Assembly (NCBI GenBank): GCA_019925105.1
Contig: JAHGAU010000009.1
Location: forward strand, 930,001 to 994,000
Direction of reading: 5' to 3'
DNA from: Niebla homalea
Taxonomy: Eukaryota; Ascomycota; Lecanoromycetes; Lecanorales; Ramalinaceae
Length of the DNA stretch: 64,000 bases
In this document: one piece after another, positions 35,901 through 47,639 of the stretch
Numbering within the stretch: the stretch's first letter is position 1
How the letters are laid out: each line of letters starts with the position of its first letter
The notes under the pieces: generated by a model
Databases searched by the model: none
What the model saw: the letters and a program-made list of their open reading frames with translations, nothing else
Told to the model about the DNA's origin: nothing
Position numbers and translations under genes: made by a program

Positions 35901-38250
35901 AAGGTTTATTATCTTAAATATTAAAAAGGTTTTTAATACTTCTAATATACCCAATTATTAAAATCTAAAAGTAATATGTATTTTTATCCTTTATAATAAC
36001 TTTTATAAAGTTTAATTTTTTATTAATAATTTATTTAAGTTATTAAATAAAATATCTTTAAGGATATAAAAGATTTAATTATTTTAATTATAAATAAATT
36101 CTTTATTTAAGTTAAAAATAATATAATAAACTTAAACAGAACGCTTTTAAATATTATTTTAATTATATTAATAATTAAAATAATCGATTTAAAAATAATT
36201 CCCTTAATAAGTAAAGCATTTAACGTTTAAAGGGGAAGTTAACTTTATAATAACGGGAGTAATTTATCGGAACCTAGATCCTCTAAAACTTTTTATTTTA
36301 CCGGGAGGTTTAAAAAAATAATACGGATTCTTATAATCTCCTTAATTTCCTTAATAAGGGTTTTACTTAGATTAAAGGTTTTTTATTAATAGTAATATTT
36401 TAAACGTTAAAAACGGTTTATCTTTTTAAGGTATATATAAATTTTATTTAAACTATTTAGATTATAACTTCCTTAAAGGAAATTTTTATAAAGCCGATTA
36501 AAGAGTTAAATAATTAATTTATAAATTATAATTTTTAGGTTTTTTTTAAAATCTATATACTTAAAGATTTTAATTAAGCGGATAAAATTAAAATAAAATA
36601 TAATAAATTTATTCTTAATTAATATTTTTAAAGCTTAGAAATTATTAATTTAATCTTTTTTTTAATTAACGTTTTCGAAAATTCAATTTAAAAAGGTTTA
36701 GAATTCCTTAAAGGTTTAAAAGTTTAATAAAATATTATTATTATATTCCGTTTTTAATTATTTAAGGATTTTAAGATTTAATAATATTAAAATATAATTA
36801 ACTTAAGCCTATATAATTAAGTATTAATTTTTATTTATTTAAAGCTTAATAATAACGTAATATTTAAAGAAACAATATTAACTATAATTTTTATTAATAA
36901 AAAGTTTTGGATCCTTAATTTTAATTAACTTAAACTTCTTATAAAGGATAAAGGATACCGTAAATCGGTAAAGTAAAAAAGTTAAATTATTCCGTTAAAG
37001 ATTTTTAAACTTAATAATAAGGTTTACATTTTAATTTTTTAATTTACGGTTACGGATTTCTAACGTTTTAAAATAATTTAAGTCTTTTAAAAGAAAAAAA
37101 GTTACTATAATTTTATTATTATAAATAAGTAATTTAATTTATTTTTAATTATAGGTCCTTCTTAATATCGTTTAATTTTATTTGGAGGATTTATATTTCG
37201 TTATTTATATCCTTATAATATTATATACCGACGTTACGTTTTTAATATAAAAAGTTTAATTACTTTAAGAATTCCTTAAATCTCTTAAATAATATAGATT
37301 AAAAAATAAAATAAACGTAAATCTTTATAAAATATAAAGTATATTTAATTAATTTTTTTAAAGTAATACTTTTTAATTTATAATAACGCCGGCGGATAAT
37401 ATAATTTTTATATCCCCCGTAATTATTATCGGAAACTAGGTTCTTAATAATTAAATAATTTATTAAGTCCTTATTTTTTTTACTTTATTAAGGAAAACCT
37501 TATCCTTAATAAATAATATTAATTAATCGGGGTCCCTTTAAGAACCGCTTTGTAAATTATATTTTAACGTAAAAGCCTTTAATAAAGAGGATTATTAAGG
37601 TTTATTATTTATAATTTTAATAAATAAAGAATAAATAAAAAATAAGTTAAGGTTAAAGAAAAATAAAAATAAATAAAAGAAAAAATTAAAAAAAGGGAAA
37701 AAGATAAGTTTTTTAACTTTTCCGTTAAATAAATTCTATATTATAAGGGTAATATCGTAGGGTAAAATAATAAAGTTTATATTATAATAAGGTTTAATAT
37801 TACTCCCTTATATTATAAAGTATTCTTTAAAGTATTTTTTCTTCCGCGTATTAAATACTTTATATTATAAAGTAAATATAAAATTAAATATTTTAATTAA
37901 AAATTTTAGAAAGAAAAAAAAATAAGTAATAAGTAAGGATTTTATAGGCTCTTATAAACTTATTCTTAATTAAATTTATAATAATTCTTTTAAGGTTTAC
38001 TTTACTTATAGTTTTTAAATTATTTTATTAAAATTTAACCCTTAAATCGATTTTTTATATAACTTAATAGAATCAGTATTTACTTATTTAAAGCTATTGT
38101 AATTTTTTATTTTAATTATTAACGTTTTTTTATAATCCGTCCGGATACTAATCGCTATACGTTTAACCGTAATTACCGCTTATTTAATACCGTTTTTAAT
38201 TATTAATTTATTATCTATTATTAATAAATATTATTAATAAAAGCCTTTAT
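35900..38250 (-). pseudogene. Gypsy-2 gag region (inferred)
   Basis: Lies between the 5' LTR and the reverse transcriptase, where gag is in gypsy elements. Strongly mutated, and I recognise no capsid or zinc-knuckle motif. The call is by position only. It is not similar at sequence level to the G1 gag. Confidence 0.4.
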
Positions 38251-38300
38251 TTTATTTCGTTATTCCTTATAAGGGCTTAAATAAGTTAACTTTAATATAA

Positions 38301-38515
38301 TATTAAAATATAAGCCTTTTTAAGGTAATTAAAAGGTAAAGGATATATTACGTATAATTAAAGATATTAAAGTACAAAAGTATAAAGTGAAAAGGCCGAA
38401 GGCCCTAATATACCCAGTCGGTGACACTCCTGGGTGCCGGATTAACCCCGGGCTTGGCCCGGGATAGGCCCGGTAGGGCCTACTCCTGAGTTACCAACAC
38501 CCCTAAACCCTGACA
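38301..38515 (-). repeat. Gypsy-2 LTR, right (5' LTR of the element)
   Basis: The inner ~90 bp are RIP-changed (TATTAAAATATAAGCC for TGTTAGAGTGCAAGCC), the outer ~120 bp intact: a mirror image of the left LTR. Confidence 0.85.
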
Positions 38516-39969
38516 ACGTTAACGTCTTTGGTTTTTTTAAATTTAAATATCGGTATTATTACTTTAATTCTTTTATTATAAACGTTATATTATATTACTT
38601 TTAAAAGCGTTAATATATTATATATTAACCTTTATAAGGGCTCTTTTTTTTATACTTTTTTAAGTTACGGGTTTTTTATTAAAATTAAACGTTTTTTAAC
38701 TTAATATTTTCCCGGTTATTATTAAAGACGTAAGACGGCCAACCCTTAAAGTTAAGATCGTAAAAAGCTTTTTTTTCTTTATTTTATCCGTTATGATTAT
38801 TTACCCTTTATTATTTAATTAATTAAGCTTATATTTTAAGGCTATTTTTAATTAACTTATTAAATTAATCTTATACGTATTATATTATTAGATTTTCACG
38901 GTTATCCGGGTCTCTTTATGTTTAATTTTTTTAACTCTTATTATATATTTAGAATCCTATATTAAGTATCTTTCCTTATTATATACGGTATATTTAAGTT
39001 TATTTTTTATAAGCCTTTTAATTATTAACTTTATATATTTATAGGTATTATAACTTTTAACGTAAACCATATATTTTATAATATTAAAGTATTTTATAAT
39101 AATATATTTATAGTTTTAATACTTAAAATATTAATAAATATCTGCCGTTTTATCTTATAATTAAATTATCTTAAAAAATACTTTTTTAATAATCTTTTTA
39201 TTTAAAACGTTATTATATATCTTTTTTAACGTTATACTTAATATAATAATAAAGTATTTCTTTATACGTCTTAAGAAATTAAATTTCTTTATTACCGGAG
39301 GAAGCCTATAATTAACGATCCTAAGTTTTAAATAAAGAATCATATTCTCTTTTTTTATATTTCTTAAAGTAGCCTTTTTTTTGGTTTTTATAAAATATAA
39401 TAAATATATTTTATTTATTACGATAATAAATAATTATTTTAAAACCTTAATTAACTTATATTTTCCGTTATTAATTTAAGCCTTAAACCTCTTTTAATTT
39501 TCTTTTACCTTTAAAGATATTATATTAAAAAGGATATCCTTACTTTATAGTTTATATATTATAATAATTTATTTTATTAATAATTCTATTATTACCTTAA
39601 AAGCTTTTATTAATTATAAAGGGTTTATTTCCGTAATTACGTTTTTTCCCTCGTTATTAAATAAGCGGATTATTATTATCTTTATTTTCTTCGATATAAC
39701 TATTTTTTCCTCCGTTATCCCCTTATTTTCTGCCGCGGGTACCTTTTTTATTACTTTTATTACCTAGCTCTTTTTTACTTAAGGGGTTATTATTTTTATA
39801 CTTTCGCTTTATATATTTAACTTTAAACTATTATTTTTACCCTTTATTAATGCTTTCGCTACCGCCCCTTAAGAGCCCCGTAACCGCTCCGCTTCCCCTA
39901 ATTTTATCTTTATTTTTACGTAAAAGTCCCTTACGTTTTTTAGTTTAATCTATAATATTAATCAGGTCT
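38516..39969 (-). mobile_element. LINE E, ORF2 start and ORF1 part (interrupted)
   Basis: Reverse copy of the L1 family covering the endonuclease region of ORF2 (from 38516) and much of ORF1, including the zinc-knuckle zone near 39050-39170. The 3' 4 kb of the element are missing: the sequence stops at the gypsy-2 LTR. Element C interrupts it at 39969. Confidence 0.75.
39965..39969 (+). repeat. Target-site duplication of element C, left (GGTCT)
   Basis: Identical to 41227-41231. Confidence 0.85.
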
Positions 39970-40144
39970 TGTTACGTGCAGGATGCAGACAGGGTAGATC
40001 TTATCATAGTTTGCGGTACTAGCAAGCATGGTGGCCTAGCGTCTTGGCATGCGCACCTACATAAGTAGCAACACCGTTCATAGTTGCAATGGAGGTAGTT
40101 ACCACTCCACCCTCAATACCTGCACTTCGTTTTTTTCCCTGACA
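39970..40144 (+). repeat. Left LTR of element C (175 bp)
   Basis: Intact. Contains the core GTCTTGGCATGCGCACCTAC shared in pattern with A and B LTRs. Confidence 0.9.
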
Positions 40145-40512
40145 AATGGTAACAATAGCTGAGTTTCGATTCTACTCATATCGTTACACATGAGAGGGAC
40201 CATGGACATACCCTTACCGACTGGCAGACTGTGGTATACACAAAGTACCTAACTTAATGAATTACCGACTTCCAGGCACCTTTTAGTTAACGGATTATAT
40301 GCTGTACGCAGTATACCTGTACCTGGAATAATGAACCAGTAAATAATACGCTTTCCTATAGTAACTTTTTACTTTCGAAAACCTATAGACACAGCAGTCA
40401 GCTATTAACCAAACCTTTAGACCAGTACTTATAACGAGCAACAAAGACTTTATATTAAAGGTCGATAGAGACGTAAGTTAAGCATAATGGGAAAAGCAGG
40501 ATACTCTAAACC

Positions 40513-40650
40513 TTATATGCTATAAGGTCGGCATAAAGACCTTATACTTATACGCTATAGGGTCGGCATAAAGACCTTAAAACCCATACGTTAAAAGGTC
40601 GGTATAAAGACCTTACCATTATATGCTTTACGGTTAGCATAAAGACCATA
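40513..40650. repeat. Four tandem stem-loops in element C
   Basis: Four units with GGTCGGCATAAAGACC (or a one- or two-base variant) starting at 40526, 40561, 40597 and 40632, so 35-36 bp apart. In the first three, AGGTC or GGGTC pairs with the following GACCT/GACCC-type arm around a loop of about 8 nt; the fourth has a mutated arm. Confidence 0.8.
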
Positions 40651-41051
40651 CAGGGAGCATATATTACCGTAACGGCAAGAATAAGTCATTATTCAATCTA
40701 TATAACATTTACGGCTTAGCTAGCCAATCAATAAAAACAAGAGCAAGGGCATAATACAAATAAGGGCAAGGACCAGGACGTATACTCCTTCGGCAAAACC
40801 ACGGACTTCTCGTTTTTGAACGATTCAACTCAAATCCAATCGCTTAAATCCACGACTATTTCCCGGGTGGTGATTTTCGTCAATACCGTCCACCCTACCT
40901 CACTACTCAACAACCATACATTTAAACAACGTTATCTAAGTACTTAGGGCTTGCTCTAAGCCACCTCTACCACCGAGAGCATCAAAAATAATGATATTAT
41001 ATGGTGGATGTTGCGACGTGGGCGTCGGCTTTTTCTCTTTTTATGGGCACT

Positions 41052-41226
41052 TATTACGTGCAGGATACAGACAGGGTAGATCTTATCATAGTTTGCGGTA
41101 CTAGCAAGCATAGTGGCCTAGCGTCTTGGTATGCGCACCCACATAAGTAGCAACACCGTTCATAGTTGCAATGGAGGCAGTTACCACTCCACCCTCAATA
41201 CCTGCACTTCGTCTTTTTCCCTAACA
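41052..41226 (+). repeat. Right LTR of element C (175 bp)
   Basis: Differs from the left LTR at a handful of positions, mostly C-to-T or G-to-A. Starts TATTACGTGC. Confidence 0.9.
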
Positions 41227-41231
41227 GGTCT

Positions 41232-41764
41232 TTAACGTAATATCCTTTTATTTTACCGTAAAAAGTCCTTTTAAGGTTTTTATTATTTCCTTTATTGCCT
41301 TTTCGCCTTTATTTATCGGGTAACGTATTATCTCCGTTTTTTGCCTTTAATCCCTTAAAATCCTATTTTCTTTATTAATTTTATTTCTTTTTTATATACC
41401 CTTAATAATACTTTTATTACGGTCTTTTTACCCCTTCCCCCCGCCCGTACCCCTCATTATTAATACCGTACCGGCCTTCTAACCCTTTTATTTACCTATT
41501 ATTTCCATATTATTATTACGTATTTTACGCGTTTTAATATACGTATTTTATTAACCTTAATTTCCTTATTTATTTTAAGCGTTATCCGGCTTATTATTAT
41601 TATATTACTTATATACGTTGTTACCGTTTCTATTAATATAAATTACTTACCCGTTTATTACCTTACTCTTAACTATTACTTTACTTTTACTTATCGTACT
41701 TACTATACTTTCTTTACTATTACGAGAGCTATACGTATACGCATCGTTTTGGACCTCTAGGGTC
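41232..41764 (-). mobile_element. LINE E, ORF1 part between elements C and B3
   Basis: Continues ORF1 of LINE E up to the GACCTCTAGGGTC segment that encodes the N-terminal GTP/GTL residues. B3 interrupts it; the last bases (start codon region) are at 44098-44117. Confidence 0.75.
41760..41764 (+). repeat. Target-site duplication of B3, left (GGGTC)
   Basis: Identical to 44098-44102. Confidence 0.85.
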
Positions 41765-41938
41765 TGTCATGGTTCCAAGTGGCCTTGCTCCCATGCTCGG
41801 CCTACTTGCCCCATGAGGACTAGCTCCCGGGGGGGTCTTGGCGCACATACCTACCATAAGTACACCACCTGTATCATAGCTATTTTCATAGCTATTATTC
41901 ATTTATTATTAGGACCTACTTACTTTAATACCCTGACA
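41765..41938 (+). repeat. Left LTR of B3
   Basis: 174 bp. The first half carries CCAAGTGGCCTTGCTCCC, the middle the shared core GGTCTTGGCGCACATACCTA. Confidence 0.88.
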
Positions 41939-42619
41939 TAATAATAGCTATCCGTACTTATACTACGACGTTACAGCAGTCAAAAAATCGATAGGGCCGA
42001 GAACCCCATTGCGAGGGATAACGGGCTACTGCTGAACGTAAGTTACTTAGTAGCGGACTGAAAAGCCTCATCGATCCGGGTAATCGATTAACTAATTAAC
42101 TGACTAACCTGACTGACTAACTGATTAACTGATTAACTTAACTGGACGTCAAAGACTTTACCTTTGTTGGGACGACCTTAACACTTATATCTATATATAA
42201 TATTCGTACCTTAATACTTAAGACTTATATTTTGAAATTTTCACCTTACTTCTATAATTGATATCTCTATAATTAATTAATTAACCTACTGATTATAGAT
42301 GAAACTGTTTATAACTCGGAGGTAAAAGGCAACGATAGCGTTATTCTACCTTTATTACCAGGAAATTTACGTTAATAAATCCAGAACCTTACTATAGTAA
42401 ATATATAGCTATAAAACTTAAATAATAAGTTAACCTATATACTTACTTAACTCCGCGGATCTCGCGATATCTATCGTAATAATAATAAAAAGCTTACGGC
42501 CCAAAAAGATAAGCTTATAGCTGAAAATGCTAAACTTATTATTCATATTATTAAGCTTAAGAAGTTCATTATTATTAAAGTTATAAAAAAGGAGGGTATA
42601 TAAGATATTTATAACTTAA

Positions 42620-43480
42620 ACGATAAAAACGTCGTTACCGGTATTAAAGCCTTAAGTCCAAAGATAAAAAAATTATCTATTAATTTTACTCCCCGTACTC
42701 CTTATTATATACCGTAACCCGGATTATAAAGAACGAATAAGAAATACCCTAACGTACCATTATTCCGTAATTAAAAAGAGCAATAAAATAATTAAAGACT
42801 ATATTTCAACTTAAAATTCCGTTAAAATATTATACTCTTTACTTATAAGTCCGGTAAGATAAACTATATCCAAGATTACTATAAAGATAGTATATTTAAT
42901 TTACTTAAAGCTTAAGCCAATCCACTTTTAAACGACCTATATACTTTACTGGCCCAAATAATTAAAGATTTAAACGGTATATTTAATATATATAATAAGG
43001 TCTCCGTCTATAATACTTAATTTTATTTACCGTACTTCGGTATAGAAAAAAAGAAAAAGGACGAGATTTTTAATAAGTTCTATATTTAATTCTTTATTAC
43101 GATTATACCCTTAAGTTATTCGGAATCTTATAAAATTACGGTTTTATATAGGCTTCTTACCTTAAAGCTCCGTTATTAAATTACGGATAACTTTATTCCT
43201 TTATTATATCGTTAATTTATTAATCGTTTACGTTAATACGATTTTAATATACGTTAAGTTAAAAGCTTTAAATCTTTAATTAAATTGACTTAAATAATAT
43301 GGGACGACGGTAACGATCTCGAGGAGATTAGTAAAAATGAATTTAAGGCTTATAATAATAAGTATCCGGACTACTTTAAAATTAAAGTAAAGTAACGTAA
43401 GTTATACCTTAAATATCTTAAGTTTAATTATAAGCTTAATAATGAAAGAGTACTTTATAGTGGCTCCGTATTATTTTTAT
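42620..43480 (+). pseudogene. B3 gag-like gene (dead)
   Basis: One frame is readable over about 280 codons with only TAA/TAG interruptions. Segments include KLSINFTPRTPYYIP, TYKSGKINYIQDYYKDSIFN, DEIFNKFYIQF and TVLYRLLTLKLRYQITDNF, ending WDDGNDLEEISKNEF. The layout, with a W-rich helix block then a Y/F-rich block, resembles the capsid part of fungal LTR-element Gag, which forms the particle. No zinc knuckle or protease follows before the polypurine tract. The start is not fixed. The exact family was not identified. Confidence 0.55.
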
Positions 43481-43910
43481 ATAATAAAGCTAAAAAAATC
43501 CTAAATACTTAATATTAAGAGTATATAATTTATATTTTAAGAATAATAAACTTATTAATAAGTAAACCTGCTTTAATAATATTCGATTCTTTAATAAAAG
43601 ACTATAGTAATAACGGTAATAGTTACTTACCTTATATTAAGCCCTTTTTCAGTTAAAAAGTATACGACCCGGTTATTCATCGGAGAATACGTTAATCGAC
43701 TTAATTCCTATCGATTTTTTCTCGGTTTTTTTTACGTTTATACTGATGTAGATACGATTTTTTTTAATATACGATTTACTCGGCTCTTATATAAGCTATT
43801 ATAATATTTTAAGGTATTTAATATTACTTTATCGTCGCCAGATCTACGGTATTTTTAGCCCCGGAAATAAATAGATAAAATGATTAGCTTATAAAAGCTC
43901 GCCGTTATCA

Positions 43911-43922
43911 AAAGGGGGATCG
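43911..43922 (+). promoter_or_regulatory. Polypurine tract of B3
   Basis: AAAAGGGGGATCG-type purine run directly before the right LTR; counterpart of 14004-14018 on the minus strand. Confidence 0.6.
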
Positions 43923-44097
43923 TATCATGGTTTTAAGTGGCCTTGCTCCCATGCTCGGCCTACTTGCCCCATAAGGACTAGCTCCCGGGGGGGGTCTTGG
44001 CGCATATACCTACCATAAGTGCACCACCTATATCATAGCTACCTTCATAGCTATTATTCATTCATTACTAGGACCTACCTACTCCAGTACCCTGACA
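43923..44097 (+). repeat. Right LTR of B3
   Basis: 175 bp; one extra G in the central G-run compared with the left LTR. Confidence 0.88.
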
Positions 44098-44117
44098 GGG
44101 TCCCTTTATTCGTCGCC
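44098..44117 (-). mobile_element. LINE E, 5' end with ORF1 start
   Basis: The minus strand reads ATGGCGACGAATAAAGGGAC, the conserved LINE ORF1 start, right after the B3 duplication. Directly beyond it the sequence is the inside of LINE L7 ORF2, so LINE E inserted into L7. Confidence 0.7.
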
Positions 44118-47100
44118 ATCCTTATTCTAATAAAAATATATCTATAGTTTCTTCATTTATCTTTATAATAAAATTAAACTATAATAATAATCCGGTAAAT
44201 ATTATAAACTTAATAATTACCCGGATATTTTATTTTATAAATAATATTTAACGGTAATTATAAGTATTAACTTTTCTAATAAATCTTAATTTAACCTCCG
44301 TAAATAAAAAATAAAAAATAAAAACGTATATAATATCCTATTTCCTTTATCCGTATTTATATCCGGCGTTTATTTAATTTCTAATATATATAGTAAATAA
44401 AAAGTGATTTAAACCGTTTTTATTTATCTGGAGTTAAATCGTTAATACGTTATTAACTTTTTTTATAATATTATAACGGCGGAGATACTTATTAATAATC
44501 TTTTTATCGTTAAGAATTAAATATTAACGATTTTAAAGTATAAAGTCTTTATATTTCCGTTAATACTTAATTTACTTTATTATAATTTATAAAATAATTA
44601 TTATAGCTTTTATTCTTTTAATCCCTTTAATCTTAATCTTTTTATACTTAATAAGAATTTATATACGCTTAAATTAACTTCCGGGATACCGGTAAAATTA
44701 ATTTTTTTCTTAACTTATTTTTACTTTATTTTAATAAGAAAAAGGATAAGTATCTTTAATTTATTTTTTTAACTTAAAACTTATTAAGATTCTAACGGAT
44801 CCGTTTATTTCTTATTATTATAATTAAGTATATATATCTTTTTAGCTTTACTTAAGTGACTATTTAATCCAGCGAAATTTCAATTAATTATATAAAGAGT
44901 TTAAACTTTAATACCGGGATAAAAATCACTTTATAAGTATCGTTAATTACTTTTAAATACCGGTTCTGGACTTTCTATAATATCTAAATAAACTTTTTCT
45001 TATACTTCGGAATACCTTTAAGTATATATTAAATAATTATAACGTATATTATAATTAACTTTATTACGGCTTAATAAATAGTTTAAGCCTTTTATAACGT
45101 AACTTCTTATATTAATATAATAAGATAAATAAAGTTTTTTTCCTATAAAGTTATTTTCTTTTAAACCTTTTTTATATAATTCTTTTAATTAAGCTTTTTA
45201 TTTACTTAAAGGTTAAGGACTTTAGTATTAATATCCGGCTTTATTATAATTTTATTTAAGCTTATTATAATTATTATATTATTTAGCTTTAAGCTTTTAA
45301 TTATATAGACAAATTTATACTTATACGACGTAAATTAAACCCCGTAAATTTTTATTTATTAAAAATAAACTTTATAAGTTTATTTTAATTCTAAATAATT
45401 TATACGTATAAAAATACTATAAACTAAAAAGTAAACGTTATTAATAAAGCTTTTAACTTAAATTTTTTATTTTAATTTAATAAGCTTTTTAATTAATAAA
45501 CCGTTAAAGAATAAAAATAATATAAAAGAAATAAGCAATCTTTAAAAAATCTTTATTATAGCGGGCTTTATTAAGCTTATTTTTTATTTTAGGTTAATTA
45601 ACGTAACTTAGTTACTTAAGAAATTCTTTATTTACTTAATTAAAAAGAATAATATCCTTTTTTTCTTTAATTTATATAACAATTTTTAATAATTTACTTT
45701 ATTAAAAATACTTATAATATCGAGAAAAAAAGACTTATAATATACTTTTTCTTATAACCTTATACCATATATACGCCGTCAATTAGGCCTTTAAGGGCTC
45801 TTTTTATTAACCGACTTTTCCTTATTCTTATTTATTAATTAAGGAGAAGTCCATAGTTCTTTATATAGTTATTAAGGATCTTTATTATTACCGTTTTTAA
45901 AGTTTTTTTTAACGTATAAAGGAATATAATAAATCTATAAGACTTTGTTTCAGAATAATCCGGCTTAATAAGCTTTTTAAGGATAATCCTTTTCGTTTTT
46001 TTAAACTTACGTAAATAGTAATTAATATTAAAATACACTTAAAAAAATTTAAAAAAAAAAAACCTCTTGAATAATAAGGCTATTATTAATAAAAATTTAT
46101 TAAGAATTTTATTTAATCCCGGAGCTTTATCCTCTTTTAATTTATTAATTATTTTAATTATTATATTTTATATTATTATTTTATTTATTAATATAAGGTT
46201 AGAATACATAATACCGTTAATATTATTTAAATGCTTTTTTAAGGGCCTTAATCTTACCGTTAAAGGTATTAATTAATATCTTATTGGATTTTTTAAAAGG
46301 CGGAAATTTAAAAATAAATTTTAATTTCTTATTTTATTCTTTATTATACTTTATTAACTTTTAAACATTATAAAGTAAAACCGTTAAGTTATATATTATA
46401 GATTAAAAGTATATTTATTTAACCTTTTTAATAATTTTTTCCTTTTTTTTATAAATAACTTTTAATTAATTAAGTATTTTTTAATTTTTATACTTAAAAG
46501 CTTACTTAATTAACTTTTTTATTTTTATAATTATAATCATATACCCTTTATTTTAATAAATTTTAACTTTCCGAGAAAGCTTTATTAATAAAATTATTTT
46601 ATTAATTACCTCATTTAATATTCTTATTATTTGCTTTATAAAGAAATCGATCCGGTTTTTATTATTCAATTAAAGGAGGTTTATAAACTATATTATTATT
46701 TCCTCCGTTTTTATATGAATTTTTTTAACCATTTTTTATACCCTCCTTATTGGTAATAATAGGGTCGTATTAACGGTTTAATTTAAAGTTATTTATATCG
46801 GTATATAGTTTAAGTTATATTTAAAGTTTTTTTATAATTTATATATAATAACTATATTAATGATACCTTTTAAGTTAAACGTTCAATCAATCGTAATCCT
46901 AAATTTTCAGTTTTTTTATATTATAGTCTTTTTTGGCGTTAACAATATGAAATCAGACCGGGTAATAATTATTAATAATTTTTTAAATTTAATATAATTA
47001 ATTATATACTTTTTTTTATTTTATTTAATATAATAAAAATTAAAGTTTCTTATTAAAAGGTACTTATTAGATACGGTTATAATATTTTTAAATAATAAGA

Positions 47101-47147
47101 TTATAAAAAGCCTTTTTTTATTAATTAGCGCCGGATTATATATATTA
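44118..47147 (-). mobile_element. LINE L7, ORF2 C-terminal and reverse-transcriptase part
   Basis: Oldest host LINE of the right half, reverse orientation. It lacks about the last 550 bp (3' UTR). The FVDD relic is at 45437-45448. Interrupted at 47147 by L8 and resumed at 52983. Confidence 0.8.
47136..47147 (+). repeat. Target-site duplication of L8, left (TTATATATATTA)
   Basis: 12 bp, identical to 52983-52994. Low complexity, but removing L8 restores L7. Confidence 0.7.
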
Positions 47148-47639
47148 TTGATTGATTGATTGATTTATATTACGGGTTTAGTTAAGCTAATTCCGGCGTT
47201 CTTTAATACGCGGCCTTTTGGCCTTATTAATAACCATAAAAACCTGATACTTATAGCGTTAAGGTAAAAACCGGTATTTATTAAATTTCCACCCTCTATC
47301 CCCTAAGGTAAAGGATATTAATAACCGTTTAAAGAGTAATAATTTATTTATATACTTTTTATATTCTAACTTCCCCAAGAAAATCCATAATATTACGACC
47401 GTATCCTTATAAAAGCTATTTTTAAGCTTATTACTCTTCCGTTCCTTTATATATTTATATTATTTTAACCTTATATAATATATTTAAATATTTTTATTAA
47501 TATTTATATATTTAATATATACCCTTTTTATATTATTATTGCCGTTAACTTTTTTAAAGACTTTTAATAAGCGTTTATTATTATATCCTTATAATTATAA
47601 AAAATACTTTCCGGTTTATATAATTAATATAACCGGTTT

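Larger units (their letters stand above)
31247..38515 (-). mobile_element. Gypsy-2: Ty3/gypsy LTR retrotransposon with both LTRs (7.27 kb)
   Basis: LTRs 31247-31462 (216 bp) and 38301-38515 (215 bp). On the minus strand they start TGTCAGGGTTTAGGGG and end TAACA. A run of ten C at 31466-31475 is the polypurine tract on the minus strand, agreeing with the strand of the reverse-transcriptase relics. The interior (6.8 kb) has room for gag and a full pol. Heavily RIP-damaged inside. The 5 bp next to the two LTRs do not match (ATAAG and ACGTT), and the flanks belong to two different LINEs. Confidence 0.85.
39970..41226 (+). mobile_element. Element C: miniature LTR element, nearly unmutated (1.26 kb)
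   Basis: Two 175-bp LTRs (39970-40144 and 41052-41226) that are almost identical, start TGTTACGTGCA and end CCCTGACA, with an exact GGTCT duplication. The interior is 907 bp. AATGGTAACAATAGCTGAG after the left LTR resembles the site after the family A LTRs. The interior has no convincing frame, a stem-loop array (40513-40650), and the block ACGACTATTTCCCGGGTGG (40852-40870) shared with family A. CpA and TpG are common, so it has largely escaped RIP. It is inserted in LINE E ORF1. Confidence 0.9.
41765..44097 (+). mobile_element. B3: gag-only LTR element (2.33 kb)
   Basis: LTRs 41765-41938 (174 bp) and 43923-44097 (175 bp), start TGTCATGG and end CCCTGACA, exact GGGTC duplication. A polypurine tract AAAAGGGGGATCG at 43911-43922 precedes the right LTR, and the gag-like frame is on the same strand. 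It interrupts LINE E within the first 20 codons of ORF1. Best copy of family B for reading the interior. Confidence 0.88.

Noticed and set aside
40513..40650. Regular 35-36 bp spacing considered as a CRISPR-like array.
   Set aside because: The repeats are short hairpins within an LTR element of a eukaryote, with related rather than unique linkers and no cas genes.
45835..46038. Minus-strand open frame in L7, and similar ones at 39161-39343 (LINE E) and 51989-52198 (plus, in L8).
   Set aside because: Short openings inside dead LINE copies. The 45835 and 39161 frames lie on the element strand and are pieces of the decayed ORFs; the 51989 frame is antisense. None is a separate gene.
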